DNA of 64,000 nt from Candidatus Corynebacterium faecigallinarum (GTDB lineage: Bacteria; Actinomycetota; Actinomycetes; Mycobacteriales; Mycobacteriaceae): NCBI GenBank assembly GCA_019120175.1, contig DWVP01000024.1:124001-188000 (forward strand), given 5' to 3'. How positions within the stretch are numbered: position 1 is the first letter of the stretch; the number at the start of each line of letters is the position of its first letter. A program made the position numbers and the translations under genes. This document shows, one piece after another, positions 56,824 to 64,000 of the stretch. The notes below the pieces were generated by a model. The model was not told the DNA's origin, made no database searches, and saw only the letters and a program-made list of their open reading frames with translations.

Positions 56824-57542
56824 TCAGCCGGCGACCGGCTGGGTGGGCACATGCACCGCCGCCCTGTACTGCGCATCAAGTCGCAGCAGCGCGGACCACC
56901 GCTCCGAATTTCTCGTCGGCGTTACCGTCGGTGGCGTTCAGAGCTTTCTCGACCTGCGCATCGACCTTCCTTTCCCATACCTGCGGGAACATATTCACCT
57001 GGTCGGCGTCATCGCCCCTGCGCTCCGAGCCGCTCTTCATACTGCGGGTGATCTTGATGATCTCTTTGAGACAGTCGTCCAGGGACGCGGGGTAGTCGGT
57101 CACGGTGAGTCGGTGGATCTCCGGCGGGGCCAGGAAACCGCGGGGGGGACTGGGACGAACCGATCTTCACGGTGTTCCGGATGTCCCAGACATAGGACAC
57201 CGGCCCCAGCGCCTTCTGGATCGAGATGGGATTGCTTCCCGGCTTCGGAGCTCTGTTCAACCGGTGCCACTCGTCCGGGGTGGCCAGGTAGGTCGCCTCC
57301 GGATCCGTCGTCAGCGCGATCGAGGCGTTGAACGGTGCGACCAGCGGGATCAGCCCCAGGCGGCTGAGATGGTCCATCACCAATCTGTGCTGTTTGGCCT
57401 TGGTGCAGTGTGCGTGCATGGTGTTCAGGGCCTCCATGATGAGGTCCGGATCCTTGTCACGGTCATCATTCTCATCACGGCGATCACGGTGAGTAGGGGG
57501 TTCAGCGGCGGTGGGGTCGAAGCGGTCTGGGTGGTTGTACAT
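56824..57542 (-). pseudogene. ArdC-like protein broken by two frameshifts
   Basis: Three minus-strand frames together give one protein of about 235 residues. The first (to near 57150) has an acidic start, then a region like ArdC/ImmA-associated ssDNA-binding domains: NASIALTTDPEATYLATPDEW, given here as NASIALTTDPEATYL, then RAPKPGSNPISIQKALGPVSY and WDIRNT. Taking one base from the G7 run at 57145-57151 joins it to TVTDYPASLDDCLKEIIKITR. A second one-base shift near 56885 restores LDAQYRAAVHVPTQPVAG and a stop at 56824. ArdC-type proteins protect mobile DNA, so a mobile-element origin is possible. Confidence 0.6.
57145..57151 (+). repeat. Seven-G run at the frameshift
   Basis: A homopolymer of seven G within the ArdC-like gene. 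Six would join the upstream and downstream frames, so this is the likely place of the indel, whether biological slippage or a base-calling error. Confidence 0.55.
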
Positions 57543-57590
57543 GGTGTCGTGGTGTCTCCTTGTCGAGGGGTCTGGCACTGAGGCTCATTG

Positions 57591-57620
57591 AGACTACCGG
57601 GGCGTCCGGACACGAAATGT
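57591..57620 (-). promoter_or_regulatory. Promoter with shared upstream element (ArdC-like gene)
   Basis: The minus-strand -10 TAGTCT (57591-57596) and the 13-mer GGACACGAAATGT (57608-57620) stand at the same spacing as at 24881-24910, with 24 of 30 positions equal. Transcription would start about 40 bases before the ATG at 57542. Confidence 0.55.
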
Positions 57621-57626
57621 TGGCGT

Positions 57627-57643
57627 TCGAACACAGTGTTCGA
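57627..57643. promoter_or_regulatory. 17-bp SOS-like palindrome
   Basis: TCGAACAC-A-GTGTTCGA, a perfect palindrome with 8-base arms around one base. It resembles a LexA box but is one base longer than the usual 16. It stands between the ArdC-like gene and the pcm remnant. One half with flank is repeated upstream of the HNH gene at about 46735. Confidence 0.55.
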
Positions 57644-57671
57644 GAGATCCTATGTCGCTAGGCTGGGGGGG

Positions 57672-57946
57672 ACGAGCCGCATCGACGATGCCATGCGAAC
57701 TGTGGCCCGCGAGGCCTTCCTTCCCGAGAAGCAGAAGGGCAGCGCAGGTTTCGACATCGCCCTCCCCATCGGAGGCGGTTCAACCTGCTCGCAGCCCAAC
57801 TGGCACCCGGCGGGGTCCTGGTCTGCCCGGTCGACGGGGTGATGACCGTGGTCCGGAAGCCAGTCGATCCAGGGCAGGATGTGCAGGCCAGCCAGCACGG
57901 GTTGTACCGCTTCGTCCTGCTTGTCAGCCGACGCGATCGCCCCTGA
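57672..57946 (+). pseudogene. pcm: Protein-L-isoaspartate methyltransferase remnant
   Basis: The first frame reads SRIDDAMRTVAREAFLPE and LPIGGGSTCSQP, the N-terminus of isoaspartyl-protein methyltransferases. The next frame from 57779 reads FNLLAAQLAPGGVLVCPVDG and HGLYRFVLLVSRRDRP to a stop at 57946, which is their C-terminus. The middle 110 or so residues with the SAM-binding glycine loop are gone. The bases 57780-57796 serve both sides, once as STCSQP and once as NLLAAQ, so the deletion probably joined two short direct copies. Not functional. Confidence 0.78.
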
Positions 57947-58011
57947 GCGCCGATCGTGATCGTCCGTCCGTCGTCGTCACCGCAGCGACCCGGGTATTCG
58001 TGTCACGCGGT

Positions 58012-59445
58012 TCATTTCTCATCGCCGTGAACAGGACGGACCGGCCGCGACCCCGGTGTGCGCGGCAGTGACCAGGCCGACACGAGCAGCAGCACGGCGG
58101 CAACCACGACGCCGTAGAACACGCCGGTGGTGGCGTCCACGATGGTGGCCGGGTCGTCCGGCCCGGCGCCGTCGGCGATGATCCCGTTGGAGACCGTACC
58201 GTAGACGGCCACGGCCACGGCACTTCCCACCGAACGGGCGAACATCGTCAGCCCGGTGACCTCCGCTCGCTCGGACCACCCGACCGATGCCTGGGCAGCG
58301 ACTACGTTCGGCGCGGCGACGAACCCTAGGCCCGCGCCGATCACCAGTGCCACGGCCACCACCAACCACACACTTGGGTGACCCACTATGACCAGCAGCA
58401 ACAGAGCGCCGACCGTTGTGATGGTCGAACCCATGGTGATCGATGCACGGAAGCCGTGGGGGATGTAGATACGTCCTGCATTCGCACTCGCCAGCGGCCA
58501 GGCGATCGTCAGGGCTGCCACTGCGAGGCCAGCGGCGACCGGGGTCGCGTGTGCTGCGCGCTCCAGGTAGGTCGGCACGAAACTGGTGAGGCCGAGCACA
58601 ATGCCGCCGATGGACGCGGAGATACATACCGCGTTGATGATCAGGCGGCGGCTGAGCAGATGCATACTGATCACCGGTTCAGCTGCGCGGCGCTCCACCA
58701 GCGCGAAGACCCCGAGGGCCAATGCCCCACCGCCGAAGCAGACCAGGGACTCCTCGGAGGCCCAGGCCCATCCGGTGCCGCCTTCCAGCAGCCCCAGAAG
58801 CAACAGGGTGAGGGCGACGGTGAGCACGAGCGCACCTTCGACGTCGATCCGGTGGCGGGTACGCTCGACCTTCTCCTGGAAATTGCGCCAGACCATCACC
58901 GCGGCGAGCAGCCCCAGCGGAACATTGATCACGAATATCCAACGCCACGAGACATACTGGGCGAACACACCGCCGATCAAAGGCCCCATCACCGAAGACA
59001 GGCCCCACACACTGGCCAGGTAACCCTGGACGCGCGCCCGCTCCTTCACCGTGTAGATGTCTCCGGCGATGGTCTGGCCCATCGGCTGGACCGCACCGGC
59101 ACCGATACCCTGGACGATGCGGCATATGATCAGCAGCGTCATCGACGGGGCGAACACGGCGATCGCCGAGCCGATGATGAACATGGCGATGCCGGTGAGG
59201 ATGACCGGTTTGCGTCCGTAGGTGTCGGCCAGCTTCGAGAAGATGGGGACGGTGACGGCCTGGGCCAGCAGATATCCGGAGAACAGCCAGGGGAAGCGGG
59301 AGAAGTCGCCGAGGTCGGCGACGATGCTGGGGACGGCGGTGGCCAGGATCGTGGCGTCGACGGCCATCAGTGCCGAGGACAGCATGATGGCGATGAGGAT
59401 GGGGCCGCGGCGGTCCCGGAACACTGATTCTTCTCCTGACGTCAT
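58012..59445 (-). CDS. DHA2-type MFS drug efflux permease
   Basis: 477 residues, a 14-helix-class major-facilitator protein of the EmrB/QacA group. The DHA2 motif near residue 28 (ALMAVDATILATAVPSI), KLADTYGRKPVIL (motif A), and IGAGAVQPMGQTIAGDIYT with RARVQGYLASVWGLSSVMGP (given to 20 residues) match. Likely proton-driven export of drugs or lipophilic compounds. No regulator is adjacent. It ends 66 bases from the pcm remnant, convergent. Confidence 0.9.
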   Translation of the reverse strand: MTSGEESVFRDRRGPILIAIMLSSALMAVDATILATAVPSIVADLGDFSRFPWLFSGYLLAQAVTVPIFSKLADTYGRKPVILTGIAMFIIGSAIAVFAPSMTLLIICRIVQGIGAGAVQPMGQTIAGDIYTVKERARVQGYLASVWGLSSVMGPLIGGVFAQYVSWRWIFVINVPLGLLAAVMVWRNFQEKVERTRHRIDVEGALVLTVALTLLLLGLLEGGTGWAWASEESLVCFGGGALALGVFALVERRAAEPVISMHLLSRRLIINAVCISASIGGIVLGLTSFVPTYLERAAHATPVAAGLAVAALTIAWPLASANAGRIYIPHGFRASITMGSTITTVGALLLLVIVGHPSVWLVVAVALVIGAGLGFVAAPNVVAAQASVGWSERAEVTGLTMFARSVGSAVAVAVYGTVSNGIIADGAGPDDPATIVDATTGVFYGVVVAAVLLLVSAWSLPRTPGSRPVRPVHGDEK

Positions 59446-59595
59446 TCACGCCAGGTTAGCGTCGGAATAGGCGGGGCGATGCCCGGGGCCGTAGCAGGAA
59501 GGCACTCCTCATCACTTTCTCCACTTTCATTAACTTCCGTAACATGGCACGGTGGAGGGGAGACACTGACAATCATCTGTGAAAGAGGTCCCGCC

Positions 59596-60225
59596 GTGCG
59601 TCGTACCCGCCGACCCGCAACCGTCACCACTGCTGCAGCCGCTGTCGCGGTCGCATTGGGGTTGGGGCTGACCTCGTGCAGTTCCGATTCGGACTCCACG
59701 GTGGAGGACGACCACGTCAACGCCGCCCTGTCGAGCTCAGACGCAGCGTCTGAATCTGACGCTCCGGATCCCACCCTCGGCGACTCCGCACCGGCACCGG
59801 CACCGGCGACCCAGCAGGAGCAGTCGGAGCAGCCGGATCAGGACCAGGAGCAGGAAGCCACCCAGGTCGAGCTCGGTGACTACACCGTCACCATGGGCGA
59901 CGGTACCGCACTGACCTGCATGTTCCGCGAGGACCAGGAAGCCGACGGCTTCGACTGGGGCTGCCAGGCCAATGTCGAGACTGAGTGGCCGGCCACCCGC
60001 GGTGGCGACGCCAACGGTGTGGCCTACCGCAAGGGTGGCGACCCGGAGCTCTACGCCCTGCTCGGCAACGCCGCCGGTGTCGACCTGGTCGGTGAGCTCG
60101 AGCCGGGCACGGTCACCCGCGTCGGTGACCGCTTCGTCGTCGACCTCACCGAGGACGGCGCAGCCCTCATCTCCGCCGACGGCGTCACCGCCCGACTGAC
60201 CCAGCAGGACTACTCCCTGCTCTAG
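59596..60225 (+). CDS. Predicted lipoprotein of unknown function
   Basis: 209 residues if started at the GTG 59596, preceded by AAAGAGG. A signal peptide with basic start (RRTRRPA) ends in the lipobox LTSC near residue 27. A Ser/Asp/Pro/Gln-rich linker of about 55 residues follows, with a stretch of DQDQEQE-type repeats. The C-terminal 120 residues form a compact domain with one Cys pair (LTCMFRE and WGCQANV). No family recognised. Separated from phoD by 126 bases that hold a hairpin and a promoter. Confidence 0.75.
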   Translation: MRRTRRPATVTTAAAAVAVALGLGLTSCSSDSDSTVEDDHVNAALSSSDAASESDAPDPTLGDSAPAPAPATQQEQSEQPDQDQEQEATQVELGDYTVTMGDGTALTCMFREDQEADGFDWGCQANVETEWPATRGGDANGVAYRKGGDPELYALLGNAAGVDLVGELEPGTVTRVGDRFVVDLTEDGAALISADGVTARLTQQDYSLL

Positions 60226-60242
60226 GGTGAACCCGGGATGAA

Positions 60243-60272
60243 CACCTGCCGACGATTGCGTTGTCGCAGGTG
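60243..60272 (+). terminator. Stem-loop after the lipoprotein gene
   Basis: CACCTGCCGAC pairs with GTCGCAGGTG with one bulged C across a 9-base loop, 17 bases after the stop codon. No T run follows, so it may act as a weak or Rho-assisted terminator. Confidence 0.45.
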
Positions 60273-60302
60273 GCTCAATTGGCAAACCCCGGTGGGCACC
60301 GA

Positions 60303-60337
60303 TAGGCTCTCGTGACGTCATGATCCACAGACGTCAC
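60303..60337 (+). promoter_or_regulatory. phoD promoter with symmetric +1 element
   Basis: -10 box TAGGCT at 60303-60308. Around the expected start lies a perfect inverted repeat, GTGACGTC (60312-60319) and GACGTCAC (60330-60337), 10 bases apart, followed by a GAGGAG ribosome-binding site. It could be an operator or form a hairpin at the 5' end of the message. Confidence 0.5.
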
Positions 60338-60351
60338 CGAGGAGAACTTCA

Positions 60352-62136
60352 ATGAAACGCCGCCGTTTCCTGGCAGGTGCAGCAGCAGGAGGAGCCGGCG
60401 TCGTCGCCGCACGGTTCGTCGGACAGGCGTCCGCCGGGGTAGCCACAGACGAGGCTACTGGCGGCGAATCCTCTGGTTCCGCACGGTCCGACGAGGTCTT
60501 CGCCCACTCCGTCGCTTCGGGTGACCCCCGATCCGACAGCGTCGTCATCTGGACCCGGGTGACCCCCACCGCCGACGCCACCCCGGGATCCGGGGCAGGG
60601 GAGCCCACCGAGGTGCGCTGGGAGGTCGGAACCACGCCGGACTTCGGCTCGGCCGTCGCGTCCGGCACCCTGACCACCGACGCCGACCGGGACCATACGG
60701 TGAAGGTGGACGTCACCGGGCTGTCACCGGCGACGACCTACCACTATCGTTTCGTCGTCGTTGACGGCCCGGCCGCCGGGGCGTCCTCCCGCGTCGGACG
60801 CACCCGCACCGCACCGGCCGACGGCGACGACCCCGGCCGACTGCGCTTCGGGGTGGTGTCCTGCTCCAACTATGAGGCAGGCTACTTCCGCGCCTACCGC
60901 TCGCTCGCCGAGCGCGACGACGTTGAGTTCGTCCTGCACCTGGGTGACTACACCTACGAGTACGAGACCGGTGAATACGGCGCGGCCTACGACAACATCG
61001 TGCGCAGGACCGCGCCCGCGAACCGCACCACCACGCTCACCGATTACCGGATCCGACAGGGGCACCACCGGCGCGACGCGGACCTGGCGGACCTGCACGC
61101 CGCCAAGCCGATGATCTGCGTATGGGACGACCACGAGTTCTACGACAATGCCTGGCGTGACGGTGCCACCGGCGACTCGGACTACCCTGACTATGCAGCG
61201 GTGAAGCAGGCCGCCACCCAGGCCTACTTCGAATGGATGCCGGTGCGCGCCGGCGAGGGATTCGGCACCACCGACACCCGCCACCTGCACCGGCACCTGC
61301 GCTACGGCACCTTGTTCGAGCTGATCATCCCGGACCTGCGCACCTACCGGGACGCCCAGGTGCTGATGTCCGAATCGGAGTCCGGGGTGCCCGCCGACCC
61401 GGACTACCTACGCTCGGTCGGCAAGGATGAACGCACCATGCTGGGACGCACCCAGTTCGACTGGTTCGCCGACGTCCTGACCACCTCACCGACCACCTGG
61501 CAGGTCATCGGGAACTCGGTGATGTTCGCCCCGATGACCCTGCCGAACACCCTGGACCCGCGGGTGCACGACTGGCTGGTGACCCAGCTCGGCCTGCCGG
61601 AGGACGGCATCGCGCTCAACGCCGACCAGTGGGACGGCTACATGGCCGAGCGTCAGCGGATCGTGGACCTCATTACCGACCGCAACAACCGCGGCGAGGG
61701 CAATGTGGTGTTCCTGACCGGTGACATCCACACATCCTGGGCGTCCGACATCCCGGTGGACGCTGGGGCCTACCGGCTGGGCAGGGACACCACCGCGGCG
61801 GCCGCGGAGTTCGTCACCCCGTCGGTCACCGCCGCGAGCGCCTATGATTCCATCGCCCCTGCACCGGAGGTGAAACCGGTGATCGACGAGGTGCTGACGC
61901 AGGGGGAGCGGATCATCACCGAGGTCGACTCCTGGTACAAGTACGTCGACCTGACCCGCCACGGTCACATGGTGGTGGACATCGACCACCACCGCACGCA
62001 GGTGGACTGGTTGTACGGGGAGGTGCTGAGTCCGGACGCCGGACTGTCCCACGGGGCGAGTTACCTGACGGACGCCGGGAATCCGGGAGTGCGGCGGGCG
62101 GCCGGGGAGTTGGACAGGTCGCAGACGGTGTACTGA
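60352..62136 (+). CDS. phoD: Alkaline phosphatase D, Tat-exported
   Basis: 594 residues. The N-terminus MKRRRFLAGAAAGGAG is a twin-arginine signal with cleavage near QASAG. The PhoD N-terminal domain (VFAHSVASGDPRSDSVVIWTRV, given here as SVASGDPRSDSVVIWTRV) is followed by the metallophosphoesterase with HLGDYTYEYE, CVWDDHEFYDNAW and FLTGDIHTSW binding Ca and Fe. It releases phosphate from phosphodi- and monoesters such as teichoic acids outside the cell. No Pho box was identified with certainty. Length and motifs are normal. Confidence 0.93.
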   Translation: MKRRRFLAGAAAGGAGVVAARFVGQASAGVATDEATGGESSGSARSDEVFAHSVASGDPRSDSVVIWTRVTPTADATPGSGAGEPTEVRWEVGTTPDFGSAVASGTLTTDADRDHTVKVDVTGLSPATTYHYRFVVVDGPAAGASSRVGRTRTAPADGDDPGRLRFGVVSCSNYEAGYFRAYRSLAERDDVEFVLHLGDYTYEYETGEYGAAYDNIVRRTAPANRTTTLTDYRIRQGHHRRDADLADLHAAKPMICVWDDHEFYDNAWRDGATGDSDYPDYAAVKQAATQAYFEWMPVRAGEGFGTTDTRHLHRHLRYGTLFELIIPDLRTYRDAQVLMSESESGVPADPDYLRSVGKDERTMLGRTQFDWFADVLTTSPTTWQVIGNSVMFAPMTLPNTLDPRVHDWLVTQLGLPEDGIALNADQWDGYMAERQRIVDLITDRNNRGEGNVVFLTGDIHTSWASDIPVDAGAYRLGRDTTAAAAEFVTPSVTAASAYDSIAPAPEVKPVIDEVLTQGERIITEVDSWYKYVDLTRHGHMVVDIDHHRTQVDWLYGEVLSPDAGLSHGASYLTDAGNPGVRRAAGELDRSQTVY

Positions 62137-62168
62137 GGCTGACTGGTCGGGTTCCTGCCCCTTTCACC

Positions 62169-62178
62169 GGGGGGGGGG
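62169..62178 (+). repeat. Ten-G run
   Basis: Homopolymer of ten G between phoD and the convergent dehydrogenase. The window has other runs of seven to nine G at 18473, 26013, 57145 and 57665. Confidence 0.6.
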
Positions 62179-62210
62179 CTGATCAGTGCAACAGGTGACT
62201 CGTGACGTCC

Positions 62211-63122
62211 CTACTCGTAGATGACCCAGTCCGGGTTGGGGCGGACGATATTGCCTTCCTCGTCGTACTCGTAGAATCCGACACCGTCGCCGAGGCCCGC
62301 CTTGCCCTCCTGGATGCCCCGCTCATCGAGCAGGTCGGCGAACTTCTGCTTCGCCTCGGTGGAGTTCGGGTTGCCGCGGGCGATGTTCACCGCCACATTG
62401 AAGCCGACGATGTCGTAGGTCTCGAACGGGCCCTTCGGGGCACCGGTGGAGACCTTCCAGTCGTTGTCGATGACCTCGGGGTTGGCCACCTCGTTGACGT
62501 AGAGGTTCGATGCGGCGTCCAACCACGGGATCAGCAGACTGTTGAGCAGGTAGCCGGGGGTTTCCTTGTGGACCGGGAAGGGCTGCAGGTTGATCTCCCG
62601 GGCGAACTCGATGGTGCGCTCGAAGACCGCCGGATCCGTCTTGGGCGTGGACATGACCTCACCGGTGTTCAGACGCCAGACCATGTTGGCGAAGTGCAGA
62701 GCCAGGAAACGGTCCGGGTGGCCGGTGGCGTCCGCGAAATCGGAGGGGCGCAGTGAGGAGGAGTTGGTCAGCAGGATCGCGGAGTCCTTGACCGCCTTAC
62801 CGACATTGCCCCAGACCTCCTGCTTCAGCTCCAGGTTCTCCGGGATGGCCTCGATGACCACGTCCGCGGAGCCCACGGCCTGGGCCAGATCGGTGGAGGT
62901 GGTGATCCGCTCGATGGCGCTGTCGAACTTGTTGTCGGAGAAGTCGTCCAGATCGCGCTCGTAGTGTGCGCGCATCCACTCCCAGCGCTCGGGGAGCTTG
63001 TCCAGGAACTCCTGCTTCACGTCGTAGGCGACGACGTCCTTCCCTGCGTAGGCGGCCTGCATGACGATCTGTGAGCCGAGCACGCCGGTGCCCAGCACGG
63101 TAACTGTGGTGATTTCACTCAT
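62211..63122 (-). CDS. 3-hydroxyacyl-CoA dehydrogenase
   Basis: NAD-dependent dehydrogenase, 303 residues. VTVLGTGVLGSQIVMQAAYAG is the Rossmann motif, given here as VLGTGVLGSQIVMQA. DVVIEAIPENLELKQEVW, ILLTNSSSL and FLALHFANMVWRLNTGEV are the family catalytic regions; the catalytic His is in ALHFAN. The C-terminal domain is helical. It acts on 3-hydroxyacyl-CoA or a related hydroxy acid. The ATG at 63122 was preferred, since the upstream extension is not conserved. Confidence 0.9.
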   Translation of the reverse strand: MSEITTVTVLGTGVLGSQIVMQAAYAGKDVVAYDVKQEFLDKLPERWEWMRAHYERDLDDFSDNKFDSAIERITTSTDLAQAVGSADVVIEAIPENLELKQEVWGNVGKAVKDSAILLTNSSSLRPSDFADATGHPDRFLALHFANMVWRLNTGEVMSTPKTDPAVFERTIEFAREINLQPFPVHKETPGYLLNSLLIPWLDAASNLYVNEVANPEVIDNDWKVSTGAPKGPFETYDIVGFNVAVNIARGNPNSTEAKQKFADLLDERGIQEGKAGLGDGVGFYEYDEEGNIVRPNPDWVIYE

Positions 63123-63146
63123 AGTTACCAAGGGTACGCCTAGCAA

Positions 63147-63620
63147 TTAGCCGGTGTAGAAGGGGATGACTCCGATGAGTATCGCCACGGCGAGCATCAC
63201 CAAGGAGACGATGACCGCGCGCCACAGGACCTTGCGGTGGTGGGCACCCAGGCCGACGTTGGCCAGGGACACCAGCAGCAGGATCGCAGGCACCAGCGGG
63301 GACTGCATGTGCACCGGCTGCCCGGTGATCGACGCCTGCGCCATCTGCACCGGTTCGATGCCGTAATGGGACGCACTCTCTGCCAGAACCGGCAGGACTC
63401 CGAAGTAGAAGGCGTCATTGGACATGAAGAAGGTGAACGGCATCGACAGCAGGCCGGTGATCGGAGCGAGGTAGCCACCGAGCGAGTCGGGGATGACGGT
63501 GGTGACCCACTCGGCCATGGCGTCGACCATGCCGGTGCCGTTGAGGACGCCGACCAGGGTCGCGGCGGCGAAGACCATGCCGGAGACGGCGACGATCGAA
63601 CTGGAGTGGGACGCGACGGC
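63147..63620 (-). pseudogene. CitMHS citrate transporter, C-terminal remnant
   Basis: Encodes about the last 155 residues of a CitH/CitMHS-type divalent-metal citrate transporter: FAAATLVGVLNGTGMVDAMA, SMPFTFFMSNDAFYFGVLPV (20 residues) and SITGQPVHMQSPLVPA are characteristic. The first 250 or so residues and the start are gone. The frame runs into sequence that on the other strand belongs to a regulator. The region beyond 63620 in this frame is not transporter-like. Confidence 0.75.
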
Positions 63621-63624
63621 CTCG

Positions 63625-63831
63625 GCCACCGAGCAGCTCGTCCTTGCCGCGGTGGGCGACGAGGAACGGACCGCCACCGAGGTCGTCGAGCTCACCGGGG
63701 TGTCACGGGCGACCGCGCAGCGACGGCTGGCGACGATGGCCAGCCGCGGCGTGGTGATCGTCCGGCTGCGCTACGGGCAGTCGGGGCGTCCCGAGCACCT
63801 CTACTCCAAGTCGGGGAAGGCGCAGTGGTGA
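63625..63831 (+). pseudogene. CitB-like response regulator, C-terminal HTH remnant
   Basis: Only the last 65 residues remain: TATEVVELTGVSRATAQRRL (helix-turn-helix) and VIVRLRYGQSGRPEHLY, then the stop. This resembles the output domain of CitB/DpiA-type regulators that control citrate uptake. Receiver domain and start are absent. It sits head to head with the citH remnant, as expected if a divergent citH / citA-citB locus lost its centre. Confidence 0.6.
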
Positions 63832-63870
63832 TGAGGGCGACATGGACATGGGCGGTATGCACGGTGAACC

Positions 63871-64000
63871 TCAGGTGACGATGACGACCTTCCCGGCGGT
63901 GTGGCCGTCCTCGACGGTTGTGACCGCTGCCGCAGCATCCGACAAGTGGTGGACGTCACTGATGTGGGGGCGGACATGGCCGGCGGCGATCAGCGTGAGG
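63871..64000 (-). CDS. Quinone-oxidoreductase-like protein (3' end)
   Basis: The last 43 residues of a zinc-independent medium-chain alcohol-dehydrogenase-like protein: IAAGHVRPHISDVHHLSDAA and VEDGHTAGKVVIVT are the usual ending of NADPH:quinone reductases. Continues beyond the right edge. Confidence 0.75.
   Translation of the reverse strand, partial: LTLIAAGHVRPHISDVHHLSDAAAAVTTVEDGHTAGKVVIVT

Noticed and set aside
57627..57643. Calling the palindrome a definite LexA box
   Set aside because: It is 17 bases, one longer than the usual symmetric 16-base site, so only an SOS-like label is given.

Overview
The window is a high-GC (roughly two-thirds G+C) actinobacterial chromosome segment, most likely Corynebacterium. 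Evidence is the backbone order obg-proB-proA ... nadD-rsfS-gpgP-like-degV-comEA-comEC-holA ... rpsT ... lepA, an EsrISR-type envelope-stress cluster, a cutinase-family secreted esterase, TAnnnT-type -10 boxes and several probable leaderless starts. The left edge cuts obg and the right edge cuts a quinone-oxidoreductase-like gene. No rRNA, tRNA, CRISPR array, IS element or prophage was seen. No stretch longer than about 300 bases lacks a gene or gene remnant.

Layout. 1-13.6 kb is the conserved housekeeping block: the end of obg, proline synthesis (proB, proA), a secreted cutinase-like esterase, a YwiC-like membrane protein, nadD, rsfS, a GpgP-like phosphatase, a DegV protein with a large charged insert, comEA-comEC and holA. 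13.6-26 kb separates holA from rpsT and looks accessory: an FAD monooxygenase, a remnant junction (GNAT / siderophore-binding protein), an OFA-family transporter, an AddAB-like helicase-nuclease pair and a lipoprotein hydrolase. 26-33.4 kb holds rpsT, a shortened reductase remnant, an SDR, an unknown protein, an alkylation-repair pair (alkB-tag) behind a PemK/MazF-like gene, a small membrane protein and lepA. 33.4-36.1 kb carries a small hypothetical, a secreted amidase and a succinate-semialdehyde dehydrogenase.

36.2-41.7 kb is a three-gene SMC-like operon, jetA-jetB-jetC (Wadjet, also called MksFEB), with no jetD/mksG beside it. It is followed by a pirin / AhpD-like / pirin operon, a butanediol-type dehydrogenase, a DUF222-type HNH nuclease with an SOS-like promoter site, a nucleoside hydrolase and a Gfo/Idh/MocA oxidoreductase. 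48.9-53.5 kb is a minus-strand run: a rhodanese remnant, an MmcQ-HhH protein, an ABC-ATPase, an LLM oxidoreductase, a nitroreductase and a small HicB-like protein. 53.5-56.8 kb is esrR-esrS with divergent esrI around a long inverted repeat. 56.8-64 kb contains a frameshifted ArdC-like gene, a deleted pcm remnant, a DHA2 efflux pump, a lipoprotein, a Tat-exported PhoD phosphatase, a 3-hydroxyacyl-CoA dehydrogenase and a citH/citB deletion junction.

Two themes stand out. Genome-maintenance and plasmid-defence genes are dense here (AddAB-like, AlkB/Tag, HNH, JetABC, ArdC-like), and two of their promoters share a 30-bp element. In addition, at least five loci are remnants left by deletions, two of which removed the divergent promoter region between opposed genes. 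These are either genuine gene decay or systematic assembly collapse, and raw reads would decide.
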